From: an uncultured Cetobacterium sp.
GTDB taxonomy: Bacteria > Fusobacteriota > Fusobacteriia > Fusobacteriales > Fusobacteriaceae
DNA: 14,027 bases
Assembly (NCBI GenBank): GCA_900766645.1
Contig: CAAFWD010000043.1
Location: 1 to 14,027 of the forward strand
Reading direction: 5' to 3'
Part shown: positions 7,096 through 13,517 of the stretch, in pieces
How positions within the stretch are numbered: position 1 is the first letter of the stretch
How the letters are laid out: each line of letters opens with the position of its first letter
Notes under the pieces: model-generated
Databases searched by the model: none
The model's input: the letters and a program-made list of their open reading frames with translations, nothing else
What the model was told of the DNA's origin: nothing
Position numbers and translations under genes: made by a program

Positions 7096-8337
7096 ATGAG
7101 AATAGTTGATGTAGTATGTTCAGCAGGAAAAACAGGTTTCTATTTTGATGACCAAAGAGCTATAAAGAAAGGAGCAGGACACGACGGATTTGCGTATGTT
7201 GGAGAGCCAGTAACTGAAGGGTTTACAGCAATCAGACAATCAGGAGAGTCTATCTCTGTTCAATTAATTCTTGAAGATGGTCAAGTAGCATTTGGAGATT
7301 GTGCAGCAGTACAATACTCAGGTGCGGGAGGAAGAGACCCATTATTCCTAGCTAAAGATTTCATTCCAGTAATCGAAAAGGAAATCGCTCCAAAGTTAAT
7401 CGGAAAAGAGTTAGATAACTTCAAATCATTAGCTGAAGAGTTTGATGGAATGTTATTAGATGGAAAGAGATTACATACAGCAATCAGATACGGAATCACT
7501 CAAGCTTTACTAGATGCAGTTGCTAAAACAAGAAAAGTAACTATGGCAGAAGTTATCAAAGCTGACTACAATACAGGAATCGAAATTACTAAGAGACCTA
7601 TATTTACTCAATCAGGAGATAACAGATACGAAAATGCTGATAAAATGATCATCAAATCTGCTGACGTTTTACCACACGCATTAATCAACCACGTTGAAAC
7701 TAAATTAGGAAACAACGGAGAGTTATTACTTGAGTATGTTGGATGGTTAAGAGATAGAATCATGCACTTAAGAGATTCAGAAGACTACACTCCAATCCTT
7801 CACATAGATGTATACGGAACAATCGGAGCTGCTTTTGATTGTGATACAATGAAAATGGCTGACTACTTAGCTACATTAGTAGAGGCAGCTAAGCCATTCA
7901 AATTAAGAATCGAAGGTCCTATGGACGTAGAAGATAGAGATAAGCAGATTGAGGCTTTAGCAGCATTAACAGCTGAAGTTGATAGCAGAAACTTAGGAAT
8001 CGAGTTAGTTGCTGACGAGTGGTGTAACACTTACGATGACATCAAAGCTTTCGCTGATGCAAAAGCTGGTCACGTAGTACAAATCAAAACTCCAGACTTA
8101 GGAGGAGTTAACAACATAGCTGATGCAATCCTTTACTGTAACAAAGTAGGAATCGGATCTTACTGTGGAGGAACTTGTAACGAGACTAACAGATCTGCTG
8201 AGGTTACTACAAACATTGGTATGGCATGTGGAGCTCTTCAAGTATTAGCAAAACCTGGAATGGGTGTTGACGAAGGATACATGATCGTATTTAACGAAAT
8301 GAGCAGAGTAGAAGCTTTAGTAAACAGAAGAAAGTAA
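7096..8337 (+). CDS. mal: Methylaspartate ammonia-lyase
   Basis: This enzyme eliminates ammonia from (2S,3S)-3-methylaspartate to give mesaconate, the second step of the pathway. At 413 residues it equals the C. tetanomorphum enzyme in length and aligns from memory without gaps. The enolase-superfamily catalytic residues are at the expected numbers: His194 (LPHALIN) and Lys331 (VQIKTPD) as acid/base pair, with Mg2+ ligands Asp238 (HIDVYG), Glu273 (RIEGPMD) and Asp307 (VADEW). AGGAGG sits about 8 nt before ATG 7096. It follows glmE by 79 nt containing a tetraloop hairpin and is followed by an intrinsic terminator. Codons are biased to AAC/ATC/TAC like glmE, suggesting abundant protein. Confidence 0.98.
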   Translation: MRIVDVVCSAGKTGFYFDDQRAIKKGAGHDGFAYVGEPVTEGFTAIRQSGESISVQLILEDGQVAFGDCAAVQYSGAGGRDPLFLAKDFIPVIEKEIAPKLIGKELDNFKSLAEEFDGMLLDGKRLHTAIRYGITQALLDAVAKTRKVTMAEVIKADYNTGIEITKRPIFTQSGDNRYENADKMIIKSADVLPHALINHVETKLGNNGELLLEYVGWLRDRIMHLRDSEDYTPILHIDVYGTIGAAFDCDTMKMADYLATLVEAAKPFKLRIEGPMDVEDRDKQIEALAALTAEVDSRNLGIELVADEWCNTYDDIKAFADAKAGHVVQIKTPDLGGVNNIADAILYCNKVGIGSYCGGTCNETNRSAEVTTNIGMACGALQVLAKPGMGVDEGYMIVFNEMSRVEALVNRRK

Positions 8338-8352
8338 TAGACTTTTAATTCT

Positions 8353-8394
8353 GGAAAAGGTGGGAAAAGTCTTCCTACCTTTTCCTTTAATTTT
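8353..8394 (+). terminator. Intrinsic terminator between mal and citD
   Basis: A 14 bp stem (8353-8366 with 8372-8385, one G-U pair, 5 nt loop) is followed by TTTAATTTT. It lies 16 nt after the mal stop and only about 28 nt before the citD ATG, with no room for a full promoter between. Either it is partial, letting some transcription into citDEF, or citDEF starts from within mal. The structure is clear; its efficiency is unknown. Confidence 0.8.
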
Positions 8395-8422
8395 ATAAAG
8401 AATATTCTAAGAGGTGAATAGA

Positions 8423-8683
8423 ATGACAATTAACAAGCCAGTTAAATGTGGTACGCTAGAATCAAATGATATATTTGTAATGCTAACTCCATCTGATAAC
8501 GGAATAGTAATCGAGTTAGAGAGTGCTGTTGAAAAGCAGTTTGGAGATCATATAAGAAAAGTTATAGAAGAGAAGTTAACAGAGTTAGGAATTACTTCAG
8601 TGATGGTAAAAGCTCAAGACAAAGGAGCTTTAGATTATACTATAAAAGCTAGAATTGAAGGAGCTGTTAAAAGAAGTTATTAA
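8423..8683 (+). CDS. citD: Citrate/citramalate lyase acyl carrier protein (gamma subunit)
   Basis: The acyl carrier subunit of the lyase. It carries phosphoribosyl-dephospho-CoA as a swinging thioester arm between the alpha and beta subunits. The 86-residue protein has GTLESND with Ser14 at the position modified in enterobacterial CitD. GAGGTG (8411-8416), 6 nt before ATG 8423, fixes the start; the GTG at 8414 is part of that ribosome site. It is the first gene of citD-citE-citF. Next to glmSLE-mal, the substrate is more likely (S)-citramalate than citrate, but the carrier protein alone cannot decide this. The ligase and prosthetic-group genes (citC, citX, citG) needed to activate it are not in the window. 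Confidence 0.94.
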   Translation: MTINKPVKCGTLESNDIFVMLTPSDNGIVIELESAVEKQFGDHIRKVIEEKLTELGITSVMVKAQDKGALDYTIKARIEGAVKRSY

Positions 8684-8710
8684 TTATTCCTTTTAAGGTG
8701 AGGTGTTATT

Positions 8711-9583
8711 GTGAAATTAAGAAGAACAATGTTATTTATGCCTGGTAATAACCCAGGAATGCTTCAAACAGCAGACACATTTGGAGCAGATGCAGTTATT
8801 TTCGATTTAGAAGATGCAGTTGCATTAACTGAAAAAGATGCGGCGAGAATATTAGTTAAAGAAGCGATGAAAACAATGAGCTATGGAGAAACTGAGGTTG
8901 TAATAAGAATAAACCCATTATCAACTCCATTTGCTATGACAGATATAGATGAGATGGCAAGAATGAAGCCAGATGCAATATTATTACCAAAAGCTACTCC
9001 TGAAGATATGGAAATTTTAGATAGAGAGTTATCTAGAATCGAAAAAGAAGAGGGAATGGAAGAGGGAACAATCAAAGTTCATATTCTTGTAGAAACAGCT
9101 TACGGTGTAGAAACAGTTTATGAAACAATCAAGACTTCAAAGAGAGTTATAGGAGCTCTTTTAGGAGGAGAGGACTTAGCAGCAGATTTAGCAGTTAAGA
9201 GAACTAAGGAATCTAATGAGATATTCTATGCAAGAACAAAGTTAGTAAATGCTTGTAAAGCATTAAAAATAGATGCTATAGATACACCATTTACAGATAC
9301 AAATGATTACGAAGGATTAGAGGCTGATTCAAGAAAAGCTAAAATGTTAGGATTCTCAGGAAAGTTAGCAATCAACCCAAGACAGATCGATACTATTCAT
9401 AATGTTTACTCTCCAACTAAGGCAGAGATAAACCATGCTATGAGAGTAATGGCTGCGAAAGAGGAAGCTGAAAAAGAGGGATTAGGAGTATTCTCTTTAG
9501 ATGGAAAAATGGTTGACCTTCCAATTATAAATAGAGCTATTCAAACTTTAGAAATTGCTGAAATGATTGGATTATTAGATTAA
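8711..9583 (+). CDS. citE: Citrate/citramalate lyase beta subunit (HpcH/HpaI-type lyase)
   Basis: CitE cleaves the acyl-carrier-bound substrate: citryl to oxaloacetate plus acetyl, or citramalyl to pyruvate plus acetyl. The 290-residue TIM barrel shows MLFMPGNNPGM (7-17), FDLEDAV (31-37), RIN with Arg66, VETA with metal ligand Glu128, GGEDLA with Asp155 (152-157) and GKLAINPRQ (217-225), all typical of the CitE/citramalyl lyase group. The start is a GTG at 8711 with GAGGTG (8700-8705) 5 nt upstream; no ATG fits as well. It lies 27 nt after citD. The 13 bases ahead of its start (AAGGTGAGGTGTT) are identical to those ahead of citF. In pathway context, citramalyl-ACP lyase activity is inferred. 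Confidence 0.95.
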   Translation: MKLRRTMLFMPGNNPGMLQTADTFGADAVIFDLEDAVALTEKDAARILVKEAMKTMSYGETEVVIRINPLSTPFAMTDIDEMARMKPDAILLPKATPEDMEILDRELSRIEKEEGMEEGTIKVHILVETAYGVETVYETIKTSKRVIGALLGGEDLAADLAVKRTKESNEIFYARTKLVNACKALKIDAIDTPFTDTNDYEGLEADSRKAKMLGFSGKLAINPRQIDTIHNVYSPTKAEINHAMRVMAAKEEAEKEGLGVFSLDGKMVDLPIINRAIQTLEIAEMIGLLD

Positions 9584-9601
9584 TTAAGGTGAGGTGTTCT
9601 A

Positions 9602-11140
9602 ATGAAAAATATTTTAGGAAGAGAAATTCCTGAATTTATAGATGGATATGGAGAGGTAAGACAATATAATGGTTACCTTGCAAATACAAATGGAGTTATA
9701 AAAAAAGATTTTAAATTTAAAACAGTGACAAGAGAAGATTCAAAATTACATACTGATTTAGCAAAATTAATGGATAAATTACCATTAAAAGATGGGATGA
9801 CTATATCTTTCCACCACCACTTAAGAAATGGAGATTTTGTTCTTAATATGGTAATGGAAGAGATTGCTAAGAGAGGATATAAAGATATCACAATAGCAGC
9901 AAGTTCAATTTTCCCTTGTCATAAAGGACTAGTAGAGTTAATTGAGAATGGAACTGTAACTCAAATATATGCTGCATATATTTCAGGACCAGTAGCTGAA
10001 GCTATTTCTCATGGTAAATTAGCAAAACCAGCTGTAATGCATACTCATGGAGGAAGAGCAAGAATATTTGAAAGTGGAGAAAGAGTTATTGACATCGCTT
10101 TCATGGCAGCACCTACAAGTGATGAGTATGGAAATATAAATGGAGTAGATGGTAAATCAGCTTGTGGAGCATTAGGATATGCACATACAGATGCTGAATT
10201 AGCAAATGTAGTTGTAGCTATTACAGATAACTTAGTAGAGTATCCAAATCCAACAATTGATATTAATCAAACTTTAGTTGATTATGTATTAGTTGTTGAC
10301 GCTATTGGAGATCCTAAAGGAATCGTTTCAGGAACAACTCAAATTACAAAAAATCCGATAGGATTAAAAGTTGCAGATTTAACAGCTAAGTTCATAGAGC
10401 AATCAGGATATTTAAAAAATGGAATGAGTTTCCAAACTGGTGCTGGAGGAATATCATTAGCTGTTGCAGCAGAACTTAAAAATATTATGAAAGCACAAGA
10501 GATTTGTGGAAGTTTTGCTTCTGGAGGAATCACAGGATATATAGTTGACATGTATAAAGAGGGATTATTCAAAGCTTTATTTGATGTACAGTGTTTCGAT
10601 TTAGATGCTATAAAATCAGCAAAAGAGAATCCAGCACATATAACAATGTCAGCTTCAATGTATGCAAATGCAAATAACAAAGGATCAGTAGTTAATATGT
10701 TAGATGTTGTAATTTTAGGAGCAACTGAAATGGATACAAACTTTAACGTAAATGTAACAACTGGATCTAATGGTGTTATAATGGGAGGATCTGGAGGACA
10801 TGCTGATACAGCTGCTGGATCTAAACTTTGTATAATAGTATCTCAATTAGTAAATGCTAGAATTTCTGTAGTAAAAGATAAAGTAACAACTTTAACAACT
10901 CCTGGAGAAACAGTGGATGTTTTAGTTACTGAAAGAGGAATAGCTATTAACCCATTAAGAACTGATTTAATCGAAAAATTCAAAGATTCTAAACTTCCAA
11001 TTAAAACAATTGAAGAGTTAAGAGATATTGCAAAAGCTATGACAGGTCAAGAGAATGAGCTTGAATTTGAAGATGAGATTGTTGCAGTAGTTGAATATAG
11101 AGATGGAACAGTTATTGATACAATAAAAAAAGTAAAGTAA
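9602..11140 (+). CDS. citF: Citrate/citramalate lyase alpha subunit (ACP transferase)
   Basis: CitF exchanges the acetyl group on CitD for the incoming substrate acid (acetyl-ACP:citrate or citramalate transferase), releasing acetate. At 512 residues it is close to the usual 505-510 and reads through with family blocks: DGMTISFHHHLRNGD near residue 65, HTHGGRARIFESGE near 148, QTGAGGISLAVAAEL near 278, and GGSGGHADTAAGSKL near 394. GAGGTG is 5 nt before ATG 9602, which follows citE by 18 nt. A strong terminator follows 14 nt after the stop. Codon use is A/T-ending, unlike glmE and mal. Together with CitD and CitE it would complete glutamate breakdown to acetate and pyruvate, provided a mesaconase is encoded elsewhere. 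Confidence 0.95.
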   Translation: MKNILGREIPEFIDGYGEVRQYNGYLANTNGVIKKDFKFKTVTREDSKLHTDLAKLMDKLPLKDGMTISFHHHLRNGDFVLNMVMEEIAKRGYKDITIAASSIFPCHKGLVELIENGTVTQIYAAYISGPVAEAISHGKLAKPAVMHTHGGRARIFESGERVIDIAFMAAPTSDEYGNINGVDGKSACGALGYAHTDAELANVVVAITDNLVEYPNPTIDINQTLVDYVLVVDAIGDPKGIVSGTTQITKNPIGLKVADLTAKFIEQSGYLKNGMSFQTGAGGISLAVAAELKNIMKAQEICGSFASGGITGYIVDMYKEGLFKALFDVQCFDLDAIKSAKENPAHITMSASMYANANNKGSVVNMLDVVILGATEMDTNFNVNVTTGSNGVIMGGSGGHADTAAGSKLCIIVSQLVNARISVVKDKVTTLTTPGETVDVLVTERGIAINPLRTDLIEKFKDSKLPIKTIEELRDIAKAMTGQENELEFEDEIVAVVEYRDGTVIDTIKKVK

Positions 11141-11154
11141 TTTACTAAAGTGAG

Positions 11155-11192
11155 GAGGATTCAAAATTATTTTGAATCCTCTTTTTCTTTTT
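11155..11192 (+). terminator. Intrinsic terminator after citF
   Basis: GAGGATTCAAAA (11155-11166) pairs perfectly with TTTTGAATCCTC (11170-11181) around a 3 nt loop, followed by TTTTTCTTTTT (11182-11192). A 12 bp perfect stem and long T-tract make this the clear end of the glm/mal/cit transcription unit. Confidence 0.92.
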
Positions 11193-11219
11193 AAAGGAAA
11201 CTCTATATGCTAAGATAAT
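11190..11219 (+). promoter_or_regulatory. Possible weak promoter of yihY
   Basis: After the citF terminator, the only promoter-like pair is a poor -35 (TTTAAA, 11190-11195), an 18 bp spacer and GATAAT (11214-11219), ahead of the yihY site GAGGAGG. yihY needs a promoter here because a strong terminator lies just upstream, but this particular assignment is weak. Confidence 0.25.
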
Positions 11220-11242
11220 ATTATTAAAGAGAGGAGGGATAT

Positions 11243-12445
11243 ATGAAAATTATAAAAAAATTTAATAACTATGAAAAATATATAAAGGAATTGGAAGTAA
11301 ATAAACTTTATAGGCAGTTACAGGGAGCTTATAGAAATTATAAACGATCAAATTCTGGTCTTTGGGCTAGTAGTTTATGTTATATAACAATACTGTCTTT
11401 TATTCCTATTTTAGCAATAGCTTTTAGTATAGGAAAATGGTTTGGAATAGATGAGTATATCACTAGACAGCTTTATGAAAGTTCACCATTAAATAAAGAA
11501 ACGCTGGATTTACTTTTGAATACTTCACAAAATTTATTAGAGAATACAAGAAGTGGAGTAATAGCAGGTGTAGGATTTATATCTTTAGGATGGGTAGTAA
11601 TATCAATGTTTTCATTAATAGAAAAATCTTTAAATAGTATATGGAGGATAAAAAAAACTAGACCTTTTTTTAGAAAATTTTCAGATTATTTAACAGTTTT
11701 TATAATGTTACCAATAAGTATTTTAGTAGCAAACATAATAACTTCAGCAGATGTTAAAGTTATTATAATACCTAAAATAATTTCTATTTTAGCGCCATAT
11801 TTAACTTTATGGTTTTTCTTTATAATTTTTTATTCTGTTATGCCAAATACAAAAATAAAATTTTTTCCAACATTGTGGTGCAGTTTTATAATATCTGTAC
11901 TACTAAATCAAAGTAATTCAATGTTGGTGAGGCTTCAAACGATAATATCAACATATAATAAAATATACGGAAGTTTTTCAGTTTTGTTGTTGTCACTTAT
12001 TTGGTTAAAAATAGTTTGGTTTTTAATTTTATTAGGAGCTCACTTTGGATATATTTTACAAAATAGAGAAAGTTTAATAGAAGGAGAGGGGATAAAAAAA
12101 TTAAACTTTGAATCTAAAGAAAAACTTTTAAAATTGATGCTTTTAGAATTTGGAAAAAATTATATGGAAAATGACTATCCAATAGGTGTAAAAGAGCTTT
12201 TTATAAAAACTTCTTTGCAGAAGGATATGATTGAAGATATTTTAGAAATAATGGAAAAGTTAGATTACATAGTTGAAGTTTCTGGAGGAGAAACAGATGA
12301 AAAAAGATATAAACTTTGCGTTAATATAAATGAATTGACTTATGAAAAAGTAGAGAGAGATCTATATAAATTAGGGGTTACATGTAATATAGATATAAAA
12401 TTTAATGATAAAGATAGCATATATGATATAATTAAAAAAATTTGA
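11243..12445 (+). CDS. yihY: YihY/BrkB-family inner-membrane protein
   Basis: A 400-residue polytopic membrane protein of the YihY/BrkB family (once wrongly called ribonuclease BN); the function of the family is not established. Hydrophobic segments lie at about 41-64, 105-128, 148-168, 180-200, 207-225 and 243-272, giving six membrane spans. The family block YNKIYGSFSVLLLSLIWLKI begins at 238 and runs into the last span. Residues 275-400 form a charged cytosolic tail, with 295-360 looking like a winged-helix domain as in many YihY proteins. GAGGAGG lies about 5 nt before ATG 11243. It is preceded by a terminator and followed directly by the hutX promoter, so it is probably a single-gene unit. 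Codons are extremely A/T-rich, implying low expression. The family is secure; the role is unknown. Confidence 0.88.
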   Translation: MKIIKKFNNYEKYIKELEVNKLYRQLQGAYRNYKRSNSGLWASSLCYITILSFIPILAIAFSIGKWFGIDEYITRQLYESSPLNKETLDLLLNTSQNLLENTRSGVIAGVGFISLGWVVISMFSLIEKSLNSIWRIKKTRPFFRKFSDYLTVFIMLPISILVANIITSADVKVIIIPKIISILAPYLTLWFFFIIFYSVMPNTKIKFFPTLWCSFIISVLLNQSNSMLVRLQTIISTYNKIYGSFSVLLLSLIWLKIVWFLILLGAHFGYILQNRESLIEGEGIKKLNFESKEKLLKLMLLEFGKNYMENDYPIGVKELFIKTSLQKDMIEDILEIMEKLDYIVEVSGGETDEKRYKLCVNINELTYEKVERDLYKLGVTCNIDIKFNDKDSIYDIIKKI

Positions 12446-12474
12446 TTGACAAAATATTTAAAATTTCATATATT
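12446..12474 (+). promoter_or_regulatory. Promoter of hutX, abutting the yihY stop codon
   Basis: A perfect -35 TTGACA (12446-12451) begins on the base after the yihY stop (TGA 12443-12445). A 17 bp spacer and -10 TATATT (12469-12474, 5 of 6) follow. The predicted start is near 12481, 22 nt before the hutX ATG. A small inverted repeat (TATAT-TTT-ATATA, 12469-12481) overlaps the -10 and could be an operator, though such repeats are common in AT-rich DNA. Confidence 0.75.
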
Positions 12475-12502
12475 TTATATACAGAATTTGATGGAGGAAT
12501 AT

Positions 12503-12973
12503 ATGAAGAATAAAATAAAAAAATTACTAGAAGCAAACGAAAAGATATCATTATCTAAAGTAGCAACAGAATTAAATATGCCATTTATAGAAGTTTTAAG
12601 AAATACTGAAAGTGTAAGAACATATGATATTGAAAAAATAGATGATCTATTTGAAACTTTAAGAGAATGGAAAAAAGTTTTTTTGTTAGTAGTAACACCA
12701 AGTTTTGTTATGGAGATTCAAGATAAGTTTCCGAAAGGGTTTTATGCTCATGGATATTTAAATTTTCATGATAAAAATTCAACTATAGGTGGACATTTAA
12801 CAGTAGGAAATATAAAAGAGATTTTCATTGTTGAAGATATAATGTTTGGAAGAAAAAGCTGTTCAATAAAGTTTTTTGGAGAAGATGAAAAAGAGATATT
12901 CTCAGTTTATGTTCCAAGAGATGAAAAAAAAGAATTGATAGCAGAATGTTTGGAAAGTTTCTATAATTTATAA
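12503..12973 (+). CDS. hutX: Cytosolic haem-carrier protein of the HutX/ChuX family
   Basis: HutX/ChuX proteins receive imported haem in the cytoplasm and pass it to degrading or trafficking partners. The 156-residue protein matches the family length. A helical N-terminus (1-45, SLSKVATELNMPFIEVLRNT region) precedes the haem-binding beta domain, which has FPKGFYAHGYLNFH, GGHLTVGNI, FMGRKS-like FGRKS, and the family ending VYVPRDEKKELI. GGAGG (12493-12497), 5 nt before ATG 12503, fixes the start. The longer TTG reading from 12446 is rejected because that TTG is the -35 hexamer. It has its own near-consensus promoter and converges on a flavodoxin and a TonB gene, both plausible partners in haem use. 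Haem uptake transporter and radical-SAM haem-opening genes are not in the window. Confidence 0.87.
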   Translation: MKNKIKKLLEANEKISLSKVATELNMPFIEVLRNTESVRTYDIEKIDDLFETLREWKKVFLLVVTPSFVMEIQDKFPKGFYAHGYLNFHDKNSTIGGHLTVGNIKEIFIVEDIMFGRKSCSIKFFGEDEKEIFSVYVPRDEKKELIAECLESFYNL

Positions 12974-12974
12974 A

Positions 12975-13003
12975 AAAAAGTCTGAGCTTAGCTCAGGCTT
13001 TTT
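12975..13003. terminator. Bidirectional terminator shared by hutX and the flavodoxin gene
   Basis: A 13 bp stem (12975-12987 with 12991-13003, core CTGAGC/GCTCAG, one T-G pair) has A-runs on the left and T-runs on the right, so it reads as an intrinsic terminator on both strands. The 3 nt loop (12988-12990) is the flavodoxin stop codon, and the hutX stop ends 1 nt before the stem. One hairpin therefore ends both convergent transcripts. Confidence 0.88.
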
Positions 13004-13503
13004 AATTTGTTATAAATTTCAATGAAAGTTTTTGTAGTATTTTCTAAATCAAAATTATTAGGATGAGATGCAGCATCTTTCCATCTTTGTTTTCTTTCTT
13101 CACTTGGATGCATTTTATGATCTGTAGGTAAAGTTGACATCCACGATATTAGCTTTGGATCAATTGCTCCTTGACAAAAGTATTTTCCAATTATTTCATT
13201 ATTATTTTCAACTAAAAGAGTTTCAATATTATTTACACAATCTTTAGCGTGATCAGAGTTAGGGTGTGCTCCAAGGGTAAAGAAATAAGCAACTTTTTTC
13301 TTTTTTAATTTTTTTGCAAAATTAAGAGATTTTGAATCAAATGTAGCTCTATCGATCCATCCTCCTAGAATAATTAAGTCATAATCTAAATATAAAACAT
13401 CATTGATATCTTTTAGTTCTGCATTTGGAATAGCTGTTAAAATAGCTTCAGCAACTTTTTTGGTATTTCCTGTTTTTGATGAATAAGTGATAAGTGTTTT
13501 CAT
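12988..13503 (-). CDS. Flavodoxin with His-rich insert, probable haem/anaerobilin-handling type (HmuF/FldH-like)
   Basis: A 171-residue flavodoxin. The FMN-phosphate loop is TYSSKTGNT (6-14), with GGWIDRATFDS (47-57) and TLGAHPNSDH (76-85) as the likely FMN-ring loops. It is longer than short flavodoxins because of a segment at about 110-150, holding His129, His132, His147 and two Trp, before the final helix (151-170). This resembles the helical cap reported for Fusobacterium HmuF/FldH, which bind FMN and haem through a His near 134, feed haem to the radical-SAM enzyme HmuW and reduce anaerobilin; His132 is a candidate ligand. It follows tonB by 14 nt with AGGAGAG before the ATG at 13503, so the two are probably cotranscribed. 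Flavodoxin is certain; the haem role is inferred from the insert and from neighbours hutX and tonB. Confidence 0.85.
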   Translation of the reverse strand: MKTLITYSSKTGNTKKVAEAILTAIPNAELKDINDVLYLDYDLIILGGWIDRATFDSKSLNFAKKLKKKKVAYFFTLGAHPNSDHAKDCVNNIETLLVENNNEIIGKYFCQGAIDPKLISWMSTLPTDHKMHPSEERKQRWKDAASHPNNFDLENTTKTFIEIYNKLKSLS

Positions 13504-13517
13504 TTTTCTCTCCTAAT

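Noticed and set aside
10339..10680. 113-residue minus-strand frame opposite citF
   Set aside because: It lies antisense to a well-conserved citF, has no ribosome site or promoter that I can see, and its composition is that of complementary citF codons.
12461..12490. Fur box at the hutX promoter
   Set aside because: The sequence is a short A/T inverted repeat and lacks the GATAAT-type hexamer array; it is not specific enough to name a regulator.
12446..12973. Longer hutX reading from TTG at 12446
   Set aside because: The TTG is the first three bases of a perfect TTGACA -35 element, and GGAGG is correctly placed for ATG 12503.
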